Positions 14,518 through 22,172 of a DNA stretch of 25,548 nt are shown piece after piece (positions within the stretch are counted from its first letter, which is position 1; each line of letters opens with the position of its first letter). The stretch is from a virus. The translations under genes and the position numbers were made by a program. The notes under the pieces are model-generated. The model was not told the DNA's origin. It saw only the letters and a list, made by a program, of their open reading frames with translations, and did no database searches. The DNA lies in the IMG/VR virus record IMGVR_UViG_3300042518_001046, positions 1 through 25,548 of that record, one strand, 5' to 3'.

Positions 14518-15318
14518 CTACAGCGTGGGCTCTGTTAACTTGTAAGGGTGGTCGTTGGGCAGCAGGGCGGTGAAGCCCAGATCGTGGGCGGCACGGCCTT
14601 GCACGCGATACCAGTCCTCGTTTGATAAAGCACCAAAAAAAATAAGCTTCAAAACGGCCCAGCCATTCATGCCAGAGTTGGTTGCGCTGAAGTCATTGCC
14701 TATTCTTGACCTTGCTATGTTTTGATTGGCACTTGCTGTTGTGCCAGCAACAAATGGACCGCCATTCAGAGAAACTCTGCCCACTGTCCCATTGCGTTCT
14801 GAGCTTACAAGGCACCATTGATTGTCAATGGCAGCAGTCGTCGCGATTGTTCTGTTATTTCTGTACAACGCAATGCCAGTGGTTACGCCATAAAGCAAAG
14901 CCAGTCCGTTGTCATTGCTAAAGTCTTGTTCGCCTTGAGCCGCAAACGAAAACAGGCGGCCGACGCTAGCTGCAGGAGAACTTCTGCTATTTAGATGCAC
15001 AGAAAAACAGCTGATCTGGTTCCCGCCAAAAGCGAACGCGCTATCAAGGTACTGTCTTGTCGGTTGACTGCCTGGTCCGTTGATTATTCTGATCGCGCTA
15101 AACCCGTTTTGTACTGCAGTCTCATAAGTGGGACGGTTGCTTACAAGAGTTTGCGTGTAGTGGCGGTTGTTGCCGCTCAGGTCGCTCCATTGGGCAACCC
15201 CAGCCCCTACGAGCTGAACCGTTTCGCTATATCTTGCGTCGAGCCACACTGCAGGCGATAGCTGCGCGTAGGTCCATGGCTGGCTTGCCACCACCTTCCG
15301 CCTTGGAACAATCAGCAT
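14518..15318 (-). CDS. Lectin-like (LamG/concanavalin-type) phage surface protein
   Basis: I place the start at the ATG at 15318 because GGAGG lies seven bases upstream. Starting there gives 266 residues and removes an overlap with the upstream gene; a longer frame begins at 15405. After a short N-terminus, LSPAVWLDARYSETVQLVGA is followed by AQWSDLSGNNRHYTQ, the usual opening of jelly-roll lectin-like domains in phage and bacterial surface proteins. The ending SNEDWYRVQGRAAHDLGF also matches that class. The likely role is binding host glycans. The gene is less GC-rich than its flanks, consistent with exchange of a receptor-binding cassette. No catalytic motif is seen. Confidence 0.72.
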   Translation of the reverse strand: MLIVPRRKVVASQPWTYAQLSPAVWLDARYSETVQLVGAGVAQWSDLSGNNRHYTQTLVSNRPTYETAVQNGFSAIRIINGPGSQPTRQYLDSAFAFGGNQISCFSVHLNSRSSPAASVGRLFSFAAQGEQDFSNDNGLALLYGVTTGIALYRNNRTIATTAAIDNQWCLVSSERNGTVGRVSLNGGPFVAGTTASANQNIARSRIGNDFSATNSGMNGWAVLKLIFFGALSNEDWYRVQGRAAHDLGFTALLPNDHPYKLTEPTL

Positions 15319-15355
15319 CTTGTTGCCTCCCAGATATGGCCCACGGCGCCACTCC

Positions 15356-15970
15356 TTATTGTTCCAGCACATTTGCCCAACCGGTCGCCAGGTCAAAATC
15401 CTCACCCGCTCGGATTTGCTGGCGAAGTTCTTCCGCCCGCTCTTCGTTTTGGAACCCAGCCTGAACCAGAGACTGGTGACGCTTCAGCAGGCCGATCATG
15501 AACGGCGTCGCGGTCCCATCCTGATCCCGCCGGATCGCCTCGGCCAACAGGACGCCCAGCATTGGGTCCTCGTTGGAGGGATACACGCGGGAGTTGGCCA
15601 GCAACCTGGCCGCTTCGACCTGGTTCAACAGCTCCTCCTCTGGCCGGCGCAGCACCTCCAGCGTCTCTTCCCACGTCCCAGCGGGGGCGCCAGGCCTCGG
15701 ATTGGGGTAGTCCACAGGCCCCCAGCTGGCCCTCTCGTAAAAAATCTGAGGATCGTACTCACGCACCTGAGATTCACCTTTTAGGTAGAACCGAATCTCG
15801 GTGCCGTCGTAGGCCTGTCCGAACAGATTGGGCCACCTGACGCCACCTGGATTGGTCGCTCGCTCGCCGCGCACCGGCACGAATAGATCAACACTCTGCC
15901 CCTCCCGAGGGCCTTGTTCTTCGTAGAAGCGCACCCCGGTGTCGGGATTGGTTTTGATGGTGTCAGTCAT
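15356..15970 (-). CDS. Hypothetical phage protein in fibre cluster
   Basis: This 204-residue protein has no domain I can name. The N-terminal half is polar and beta-like (GVRFYEEQGPREGQSVDLFV, TEIRFYLKGESQVREYDPQI). The C-terminal half is helical (EEELLNQVEAARLLANSRVY, DPMLGVLLAEAIRRDQDG, ERAEELRQQIRAGEDFD). The split layout could suit a fibre-associated or chaperone-like protein that binds the neighbouring fibre products. It lies between a fibre-like gene and the lectin-like gene, two bases after the stop of the former. GC content matches the bulk of the window, unlike the lectin-like gene. Confidence 0.6.
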   Translation of the reverse strand: MTDTIKTNPDTGVRFYEEQGPREGQSVDLFVPVRGERATNPGGVRWPNLFGQAYDGTEIRFYLKGESQVREYDPQIFYERASWGPVDYPNPRPGAPAGTWEETLEVLRRPEEELLNQVEAARLLANSRVYPSNEDPMLGVLLAEAIRRDQDGTATPFMIGLLKRHQSLVQAGFQNEERAEELRQQIRAGEDFDLATGWANVLEQ

Positions 15971-15972
15971 GG

Positions 15973-16479
15973 TCAGACAGCAGAACGGGTAAAGAGAAAT
16001 TGAGCGAACAGGCCTTGGGCATCAGTGCCCACGCCAATCAGGTCGACGCCGATTCGATCGCCAGCGGTGAATGTTCCGCCGGTGATCGTAGCCGACACGT
16101 CAACCAGGCTGGCGCCTGATGCCAGCGTGGCGTTGCCGGTCAGCACCGATGTCTTGGTGCCTGCGGCGGTCCGCCGGTAGGCATTGAAGGTGCTGCTGCT
16201 GCTGCCCTTGGTATCAATGTGGCAGCCGAACTGCACCGCTGTCAGCGTGAAATTGCCCGACGGCACCGGCACCGGCACCTCCGCATAGTTAGTGCCAGCC
16301 GTCGCCGTCTCGCCGCGGTTGCTGATCATCAGGATGATGCCGTCGCCGATCGTCGGGGTGCCCCACGCCGCAGGCTGCCCGGGGCCCTGACTGATCGGCT
16401 GCTGCCCTGCAATGCCGGCCGAGCCGCCAAGCAGCAACCTCGCCTTCAGGTCTAGATCAGTCAGAAACTCTCTTGCCAT
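15973..16479 (-). CDS. Fibre-like / tail-associated protein
   Basis: This 168-residue protein begins REFLTDLDLKARLLLGGSAG, an N-terminal module of the same general kind as the upstream fibre protein (FTDFDFQEVSKPI). It continues into a Gly/Pro-rich linker (QQPISQGPGQPAAWG) and a beta-rich C-terminal domain (NFTLTAVQFGCHIDTKGSSS; GGTFTAGDRIGVDLIGVGTD). The similar opening suggests the two neighbours attach to the same virion site with different tips. The start overlaps the previous stop by one base (CTGATG). Receptor binding is inferred from architecture. Confidence 0.65.
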   Translation of the reverse strand: MAREFLTDLDLKARLLLGGSAGIAGQQPISQGPGQPAAWGTPTIGDGIILMISNRGETATAGTNYAEVPVPVPSGNFTLTAVQFGCHIDTKGSSSSTFNAYRRTAAGTKTSVLTGNATLASGASLVDVSATITGGTFTAGDRIGVDLIGVGTDAQGLFAQFLFTRSAV

Positions 16480-17270
16480 CAGCCAAGCACCACGACGCGG
16501 TAAGCATTAGATGCTGGAGCCGTTGCAAATACAACCGCCACAGCATTCACGCTCGTGCGCTGCACGTCCACCTCCACGTCATCAAACGTGCCCGAGTTTG
16601 GGAACACTCTCACGATCACATCGCGGGTGTTGAAGTTGTGGGTAACCGTGTAGCTGGTGGCGCTGCCATCGCCCACGTTCGCAGAGAACTTGCGCAGCCG
16701 CCCGCTCCAGTTCGCCAGCGTCTGCGGTGACACCGCCAGATCAGCAGCGGTGCCGGCATCGGTCTCGGGCTGCGTCGCCAGGCGCATGATTCCCGCCTGC
16801 GTGGTGCTGGCTGTTGGCGCACTGGTGCCCAGCGTGGTCCAGCTCACCGCCGTGCTGCCCAGCGTGCCGTTCACCGCCGTCTGCCGGTAAGTCACGCCAG
16901 CGCTGGTGCCTTCCTCTACCGTCGTGATGGCCTGCTCCAGTTCCGCGAACGTGCTGGCATCCAGCGCCCTGGTCATTGCCGACGCGGCACCGTTCCAGAC
17001 GTAGATGCCGTTCTCAGCCCCGGCCGTCTGCGCACGCACCAGCACCCGATCGACGCTGGCCATCGTGATGCCGTCGATGCTCGCGCCGGGGCTGGCCAGG
17101 TTCAGGTTGGCCTGCGTCGCAACGCGACACGAGTCTTTCCATGCCAAGCCTTCAACGGCTGAATCGACATAGGCCTTGTTGGCTGCATCGCCGTTGTTGG
17201 TCGGCGACGGCAGGTTGATGGGCTTCGAGACTTCCTGGAAGTCGAAGTCGGTGAAAATTGAACGGGGCAT
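16479..17270 (-). CDS. Tail fibre-like protein
   Basis: This 263-residue protein has an N-terminal anchor followed by SPTNNGDAANKAYVDSAVEG (22-41), a classic fibre motif. It continues with LAWKDSCRVATQANLNLASP and a beta-rich block (VDRVLVRAQTAGAENGIYVW; AMTRALDASTFAELEQAITT) seen in many phage fibre proteins. Next comes another fibre joint, TQAGIMRLATQPETDAGTAA followed by DLAVSPQTLANW. The last ~60 residues (SYTVTHNFNTRDVIVRVFPN onward) form a small beta domain. That domain matches the tip of the next-upstream gene at 17278-17682. Host-surface recognition or an adaptor role is likely. Confidence 0.8.
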   Translation of the reverse strand: MPRSIFTDFDFQEVSKPINLPSPTNNGDAANKAYVDSAVEGLAWKDSCRVATQANLNLASPGASIDGITMASVDRVLVRAQTAGAENGIYVWNGAASAMTRALDASTFAELEQAITTVEEGTSAGVTYRQTAVNGTLGSTAVSWTTLGTSAPTASTTQAGIMRLATQPETDAGTAADLAVSPQTLANWSGRLRKFSANVGDGSATSYTVTHNFNTRDVIVRVFPNSGTFDDVEVDVQRTSVNAVAVVFATAPASNAYRVVVLG

Positions 17271-17277
17271 GGTGTCC

Positions 17278-17682
17278 TCAGATCAGGCGGGCTAGGCCAG
17301 CAGTTGCTGGGTTCAGTGTAACGAGGGTTTGATTCACGCTCGGATGTGCAATCTCCGCGTCAATCTCTTGCATCCCACTGTTGAACAGTTCGACGCTGGG
17401 ATACCGTCCCAGGTTGTGATTGATCGTCCAAGTCGTCGCTGGCGTGGACTGCGTGTGGACGTAGGCGGCGAGGCCGCCGCCAGTGGACCCCAGCGCGGCA
17501 TAGCGTGCGTCGCCCTTGTCCTGGGTGAGATAGCCAGGGTGCGGATCGGCCGCAGCAGCATGAGCCGCTACGGCGGTAGCGGCAGTACCTGACGACTCCT
17601 TCCCGTCGATCGCCTCATCCAACGCGACCAGCGTCTCGCGCAGCTGCTGTCCACTGAACGGCAGTGATGGAATCGTTGTCAT
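17278..17682 (-). CDS. Short fibre-like protein with shared tip domain
   Basis: The start is set at the ATG at 17682, which overlaps the joining-protein stop by four bases; a longer frame from 17781 would overlap that gene by about 100 bases and is unlikely. The 134-residue product has an adaptor-like helix (QQLRETLVALDEAIDG), an Ala-rich linker, and the fibre motif GYLTQDKGDARYA. A C-terminal ~50-residue beta domain follows, beginning TTWTINHNLGRYPSVELFNS and ending GLARLI. That domain has the same T-x-x-HN pattern, then alternating strands, as the tip of the downstream fibre gene. Confidence 0.7.
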   Translation of the reverse strand: MTTIPSLPFSGQQLRETLVALDEAIDGKESSGTAATAVAAHAAAADPHPGYLTQDKGDARYAALGSTGGGLAAYVHTQSTPATTWTINHNLGRYPSVELFNSGMQEIDAEIAHPSVNQTLVTLNPATAGLARLI

Positions 17683-18062
17683 GCTCCCGCCGTGATAATT
17701 GTGTTCGCTCGAATGATCGTCTCCGCGTAGATCAACCCAACGCTTTCCGCTGCACTCACTCGATGCAACATCAGCAACCACCCGCTGTGGCCATCAGGCT
17801 GCGGATCTCTCACCTGATATAACCCGCCTCGCACTTCTACACTGTCGCCCTGCCTCGGCTTGAACTGCAGATCCTCGAAGTTCACCAGCAGCACCGGCTG
17901 CGTGCTGTTCACACGCACGCCGGTCTCTGGATCCAGTCCGATGTGCGACGCTTGGAAAACACCCTTGGCAACCACGACCTGCCCAGACCGGGTGTAGGTG
18001 ATGGGTTCCCCCATCACCCGCACAACGGCCCTGAGCGCCCTGTTCGCCAGGTCGTTCAACAT
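17679..18062 (-). CDS. Head-tail joining protein (lambda FII-like)
   Basis: This 127-residue protein likely sits at the head-tail interface. It begins MLNDLANRALRAVVRVMGEP, then ITYTRSGQVVVAKGVFQASH, and has the beta-rich core VNFEDLQFKPRQGDSVEVRG followed by LYQVRDPQPDGHSGWLLMLH. This beta pattern and length fit the lambda FII / short prophage head-tail joining class. It directly follows the decoration-like gene, the expected place for a head-completion protein, and overlaps that gene by one base. Assignment is by pattern and position. Confidence 0.72.
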   Translation of the reverse strand: MLNDLANRALRAVVRVMGEPITYTRSGQVVVAKGVFQASHIGLDPETGVRVNSTQPVLLVNFEDLQFKPRQGDSVEVRGGLYQVRDPQPDGHSGWLLMLHRVSAAESVGLIYAETIIRANTIITAGA

Positions 18063-18427
18063 CAGTCGAGGCGCACCTGCGCGGCAGCATCCGTGGTGGC
18101 CTTGGGCGCCAGGAACTTGCCGATCGGCGTGTTGGCGGGGCTGGTGCCGGCAACCGGCGTCACCCGACGCGCACCGCTGGCATTGTCCCAGTAGGCGATT
18201 GCACCCTGTGCCGCATCGGTGCTGGCACCAGTCGCAGCGGTCAGACCATAGGCCCCTTCAGTGTCGATGTTGATTACATCGCCCTGCACGCCATCAACAA
18301 CGCACACACCAAACAGTGTGCCAACAAGCACACCCTCCCCGCCCTTTCGGGCATAGGGCAGGGTCACCTCGACATAGCGGCCGTTCTGGATAAACCCCAG
18401 ACCAGTGCTTGGATCAAAGCCTTTCAT
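18062..18427 (-). CDS. DUF2190-type capsid decoration protein
   Basis: This 121-residue protein matches DUF2190 layout: FIQNGRYVEVTLPYARKGGE, then GVLVGTLFGVCVVDGVQGDV, an INIDTEGAYGLTAATGAST segment, AIAYWDNASGARRVTP and the ending IGKFLAPKATTDAAAQVRL. DUF2190 proteins lie next to major capsid genes and are thought to decorate the capsid surface, in a role like lambda gpD. The gene follows the capsid fusion gene after 41 bases, with AGAGG about nine bases before the ATG. Confidence 0.85.
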   Translation of the reverse strand: MKGFDPSTGLGFIQNGRYVEVTLPYARKGGEGVLVGTLFGVCVVDGVQGDVINIDTEGAYGLTAATGASTDAAQGAIAYWDNASGARRVTPVAGTSPANTPIGKFLAPKATTDAAAQVRLD

Positions 18428-18452
18428 GGAAGAAACCTCTCGATAGGTGGAT

Positions 18453-18474
18453 CAGTGATGGGCCAGGATCACTG
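18453..18474 (-). other. Hairpin overlapping the capsid gene stop
   Basis: A 7-bp inverted repeat (CAGTGAT / ATCACTG, 8-base loop) covers the stop of the capsid fusion gene. An alternative 5-bp stem GGCCA/TGGCC overlaps it at 18461-18477. No U-run follows on the transcribed strand, so it is not a standard terminator. It could be an RNA processing or stability element between capsid and decoration genes, or chance. Confidence 0.3.
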
Positions 18475-20394
18475 GCCGCTGGAGCGGAAGAACGCCTGGT
18501 GCTGAGGCACTGTGGCGCCAAAGCTGTGGCGCAGGTAGACGGTCACACCATCAGGATCGCGGCCGGACACCGACTCGATGTTCGGGCCGCCCTCGCCGTC
18601 GAGGTAGCCGAACAGCAGTTTGTCCACGCCTGGATAATCACCAACGATGTAGAACTGAGTCAGGGACTTTGCGTCCAAACGAGGCTCAACGACCTTCTGC
18701 AAATAGCCTGAGAAGATGTTGACGTTGCTGGTCTGGTTCGGAACAATCGTGGTGTTGAACTTGTCAAACGCAGTCTCCAATGCAGTCGGTAGCAGAATGT
18801 AACGCGGCTCCACATACAGCGGTGTGGTGCCGTCGAAACCTTTCTGGTTCCGAATCTTTTGCCGCGCTTCGCTAATCGAGGTCTCGCCGATCACTCCGGT
18901 GCCGGTGTTGTTGTGATCAGCGTGGAAGAGGGCCTTGCCGTCCATCATGCAGGTCGCGCCCAAGCTGCCTGTAGTCAGCAACGCCCACATCTGGTTGGCC
19001 TCGAATACTGCAACGCCACGGCCGAGGATCTGGATCGCACGGGTGATGTAGCCCAGGTGGTCGTTGATAATCAGCCGGCGACCGACCGTCACCTTCTTCC
19101 CGTACTCGCTCAGCTTCCAGGAGCCCTTCGACTCCTTGATGGTCCCAGACTTGTACTCGCCGCCTTCCCTGAGCTCCTCGGGCAGCATCTGGCCGCCAAC
19201 CTCGATCACGCTCATCTCACGGAAGTCAGGCAGGTTCTCCTGTCGCGCCATCGCTTGCCAGGTTTGACGTTCCTCGCCATAGGCCGCCTTCAGCGTCACC
19301 CGCTGAATGCTGGTAAGCAGCAGGGGGAAGTCGGTGGTGGAGTGCATGGCACGGCCGGCCAGCTCGTCCTTGCTCATCCCCTTCGTGCTCACCCCCGAGC
19401 GCTCGACGCACTCGCGGGCCATGTCCAGCAGGGTGGTGCCAAGGTACTCGCGGGCGCCGCCTTCATCCCAGCTGCGGATGTTGGAGCGTGCCTCTAGGGC
19501 ATGCAGCATCGCCTCTCGGCGCCGCTCGCCATGTTCCACGCCTACTTCCACCCGGCTGGTGCCAGACGGCGCCTGGCGCTCGGTGGCAGCGCGAGCGTCG
19601 ATCAGCTGCGCGCGGGCTTGGTCCAAGCTCACGCCTTGCTCGATCAGCCCATGGGCGATCGTGTCCTCCACGCCCAGCTTGCGAGCTGCATCAAGAATGC
19701 CAGCCGCGCGGCGCCGCTCCTCGGCGCGGATCTGCTCGGCGCTCACCACATCCACTCCCACCGTGACGGCGGCAGGGGCGGCGGCGGCAGGCACAGCTGC
19801 GCGGGTCTCAATGGTGGTGTCAGGCGCAGCCTCAGCGGCCGGCGCCCCCTGGTTCAGTTCGTCCACGGATCTCTCCTGGGGTTGGGTGGGGGTGGGCTCC
19901 TCCGAGCGCACCTGGGAACCGGCATCAGCCGGGATCGGGACCAGCGAGAGCTCATACGGCTCCCAGTCCACTGCGCGCTCGATCGGCGTGACACCGGTCT
20001 CGTCGCGTTCCGTGCGATGGACCTTGTAGCCCACCGACACGTTGCGGTAGATGCCGTCGCGCACGTCCCGAAAGATCGGCTCGACGTCATCCCGCGCGCT
20101 GAACTTCACCAGGGCGCGGCCCTCGGTTCCGGTCAGCCAGGCGCGCAGCACCACCCCGATCTGATCTCGAAGGTCGTAGCTGCTGTGCGAGTTCAGCAAC
20201 GGCGCGCCGCCGTTCAGCCGGTCCAGACGGACCGCGCCAGGCGCCAGGCTCAGCTCCTCGATGTAGTCGCCACGAGACCAGCTCGCGCGCTTCACCTGGG
20301 CGCCAGTCGTCCACACCATCTCGACCGTCCGCTCCTCGACGTTGATCGTCGAAGGCTCGAACATCGCCCTCGTGTGCAGCAACTGATCCGCCAT
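18469..20394 (-). CDS. Prohead protease-scaffold-major capsid fusion protein
   Basis: The single chain combines the head maturation protease, an internal scaffold and the HK97-fold capsid subunit. I choose the ATG at 20394 (641 residues) because AAGGAG lies six bases upstream; an in-frame ATG at 20412 has no such site. Numbering from 20412: the protease domain covers about 10-165, with PLLNSHSSYDLRDQIG carrying probable catalytic His76, YRNVSVGYKV carrying Ser126, and WEPYELSLVPIPADAGS at 150-166. A low-complexity Ala/Pro/Glu linker and helical scaffold region span about 167-295. The capsid domain runs from about 296 to the end, including GKKVTVGRRLIINDHLGYIT and the Mu gpT-like MMDGKALFHADHNN. 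One gene supplies protease and capsid, so self-cleavage must release capsid from the protease-scaffold part. Confidence 0.92.
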   Translation of the reverse strand: MADQLLHTRAMFEPSTINVEERTVEMVWTTGAQVKRASWSRGDYIEELSLAPGAVRLDRLNGGAPLLNSHSSYDLRDQIGVVLRAWLTGTEGRALVKFSARDDVEPIFRDVRDGIYRNVSVGYKVHRTERDETGVTPIERAVDWEPYELSLVPIPADAGSQVRSEEPTPTQPQERSVDELNQGAPAAEAAPDTTIETRAAVPAAAAPAAVTVGVDVVSAEQIRAEERRRAAGILDAARKLGVEDTIAHGLIEQGVSLDQARAQLIDARAATERQAPSGTSRVEVGVEHGERRREAMLHALEARSNIRSWDEGGAREYLGTTLLDMARECVERSGVSTKGMSKDELAGRAMHSTTDFPLLLTSIQRVTLKAAYGEERQTWQAMARQENLPDFREMSVIEVGGQMLPEELREGGEYKSGTIKESKGSWKLSEYGKKVTVGRRLIINDHLGYITRAIQILGRGVAVFEANQMWALLTTGSLGATCMMDGKALFHADHNNTGTGVIGETSISEARQKIRNQKGFDGTTPLYVEPRYILLPTALETAFDKFNTTIVPNQTSNVNIFSGYLQKVVEPRLDAKSLTQFYIVGDYPGVDKLLFGYLDGEGGPNIESVSGRDPDGVTVYLRHSFGATVPQHQAFFRSSGQ

Positions 20395-20418
20395 TGCGTG
20401 CTCCTTCGCCATTTGATT

Positions 20419-21969
20419 CTAGGGGTTGTTCGCAGCAAGGCTTCCGGCCGCTGGCGCGGGCGCAGGTTGCATCGGCGGTGCGCCAACTGGTGGCAACACC
20501 GTGCCGGCCGGGCGGCCCTGCGTCAGCCCCGCAACCGACACCTTCCGTGGATCACTGTCCAGCGTGATACCCTCCCCGTCCATCAGCGCCATCCACTCCG
20601 TCCACAGCCTGATCACGTCCTCTGGCTCATAGCCCTCTGCACGGATCGCCTCCTGCGGCGGCAGCAAGCCTGCTCGAATCCTCTGGATGATTGATGCAAC
20701 CTCAGACTGCGGATCAAACAGCTCACGCTTCGGTGGGGTCCAGTCGCCCATCAGCCCGTCCGTCGAGATCCCAACCACCGCAGCTGCAGTCGCGAACCAC
20801 TCCCAACACCGCCGAAACACCACGGGCTCAAGCAGCTGCCACGTCTCCGCCTTCAGCCGACGCTGAAAACCGATCCATCCCATCCGCCCTTGCGTGAAGC
20901 TGCCCCCGCTGTAGTCGCCCGTCAGCTCCTCATAGGTGATGCCAATCCCCGCCGCGATCTCCAACAGGTAGCTCCTGATCGTCTGAGGCAGCTCATTCGT
21001 CGTCGGAGGATTGATTGCTCGGATGTCCTGCCCTGGGGACAGCCGAACCACGCCACCCGGCTCAATCTTTGAACCGATCGTGCTCTTCTGGTCACCCATG
21101 CCATCTGGATCAACGATCGCCACCGCCAGGCAAGCGCTGATCTTTTCCTTCAGCAGCCGCGCATCCATCAGATCCTGCAGGTCACGCAAGCGCACCAGCA
21201 CCGGCGCCAGGCAGCTCACGCCACGCGTCATCCCAGGCCGCTCTGGCGTGAACAGGTGGATGATCTGCTCCGCAGGCACCGTGTTGCTCAGCGTGCTCGT
21301 CACACGCAACGCACTCTCCCCTGGGTGGTAGTTGTAGAGCCGATACGCTTTCGGCTTGTCCTCTGCGTCGTAGACGATCCCGCGCTTGGTGTACTCACCG
21401 CTTTCGCCACCCGGGGTGTCATGCGCTTCGTCAATCCAGTCGCCCTCCATCACCTGCAGCTGCAATGGAATCCGGAGGCCAAGGCGAGCCATCGTCGCGC
21501 TGCTTGGCGTCCGCCAACGGATCAGCACCTCACCGCTTCCCTTCCATGCCTCCACCGCCTGAGACATCAGGCCATCAAAATTGCTGCGCCCGTAGTAATC
21601 GCACTGACGCGGGTCGCTCATCCACTCCTGCATCAGCCGAGTCACATCACGGCCGCGGCGACCGTTCACGCGGCCGTCCTTGGCCTTGAAGCTCCAACCC
21701 TCACCGATCAGGTTGTCGCTCCATGAGCGGACAGCTTTCCGGGCCCATGGATTGTTCCTGATCTGATCCCGCGCGCGGTCGCGAATATCCGCGAACCCCA
21801 GCGCACTTACCGCATCCGCTGAGCCGCGCGATGGAAACCAGTTATCCGTCCGCCTGCCACGCCCTGCTGCGTCGTACTTCCTCAGTTGCTCCAGCTGGAG
21901 GCGCGCCGCATGGCGCTTTACCGCCAGCCTTGGAGCAAACGTCGACAGCAGCTTCTCGAACGGATTCAT
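20419..21969 (-). CDS. Portal protein (lambda gpB family)
   Basis: This 516-residue protein forms the dodecameric ring at the head vertex through which DNA enters and leaves. Signatures of the lambda-family portal are ARLQLEQLRKYDAAGRGRRT near residues 22-41, DNWFPSRGSADA, and IRNNPWARKAVRSWSDNLIG, followed by EGWSF. Later come GEVLIRWR, IDEAHD...GIVYDAEDKPKAYRLY, AEQIIHLFTPERPGMTRGVS and LTGDYSGGSFTQGRMGWIGF. The C-terminal tail is Pro/Ala-rich. The start overlaps the gpW-like stop by four bases (ATGA). Order terminase-gpW-portal-protease matches lambda. Confidence 0.95.
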   Translation of the reverse strand: MNPFEKLLSTFAPRLAVKRHAARLQLEQLRKYDAAGRGRRTDNWFPSRGSADAVSALGFADIRDRARDQIRNNPWARKAVRSWSDNLIGEGWSFKAKDGRVNGRRGRDVTRLMQEWMSDPRQCDYYGRSNFDGLMSQAVEAWKGSGEVLIRWRTPSSATMARLGLRIPLQLQVMEGDWIDEAHDTPGGESGEYTKRGIVYDAEDKPKAYRLYNYHPGESALRVTSTLSNTVPAEQIIHLFTPERPGMTRGVSCLAPVLVRLRDLQDLMDARLLKEKISACLAVAIVDPDGMGDQKSTIGSKIEPGGVVRLSPGQDIRAINPPTTNELPQTIRSYLLEIAAGIGITYEELTGDYSGGSFTQGRMGWIGFQRRLKAETWQLLEPVVFRRCWEWFATAAAVVGISTDGLMGDWTPPKRELFDPQSEVASIIQRIRAGLLPPQEAIRAEGYEPEDVIRLWTEWMALMDGEGITLDSDPRKVSVAGLTQGRPAGTVLPPVGAPPMQPAPAPAAGSLAANNP

Positions 21970-22172
21970 TCGTAGTCGCGCACGAACGTCGGATAGTCGA
22001 TCCGCACCGATGGCGACGAAACCGCCAGGCTGCTCTTGATCATTGCACGGGCCTTCAGCAGATCCCCCATGCTCTGATACTTGACCACCTTGTCGTCATA
22101 CCGGACCTCAAGGTAACCACCGGCGATCGCCTCCTCGATCGCAGCCAGATGCGCCTCCGTGAACGTGCTCAT
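21966..22172 (-). CDS. gpW-like head-tail connector
   Basis: This 68-residue protein matches the small gpW-type connector placed between terminase and portal. FTEAHLAAIEEAIAGGYLEV is followed by RYDDKVVKYQSMGDLLKARA, that is, a helix, a beta hairpin with a Tyr-x-Ser/Asp turn, and a second helix. gpW plugs the portal after packaging. A strong AGGAGG precedes the ATG. The start lies inside the end of the terminase frame by 65 bases, and the stop overlaps the portal start by four bases. Confidence 0.85.
   Translation of the reverse strand: MSTFTEAHLAAIEEAIAGGYLEVRYDDKVVKYQSMGDLLKARAMIKSSLAVSSPSVRIDYPTFVRDYE

Noticed and set aside
15319-15405. Longer N-terminus for the lectin-like gene
   Set aside because: The Trp-rich extension overlaps the upstream gene, whereas the ATG at 15318 has a well-spaced GGAGG.
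3695-17682. Diversity-generating retroelement acting on the fibre genes
   Set aside because: No reverse transcriptase and no template/variable repeat pair with adenine-specific differences was found; the 36-bp repeat is exact and lacks that signature.
17683-17781. Longer N-terminus for the fibre-like gene ending at 17278
   Set aside because: It would overlap the head-tail joining gene by about 100 bases; the ATG at 17682 gives a normal ATGA junction and a fibre-like N-terminus.
19501-20694. 397-codon plus-strand open frame opposite capsid fusion and portal
   Set aside because: Shadow of two certain genes, spanning their boundary, with no ribosome binding site or family similarity.
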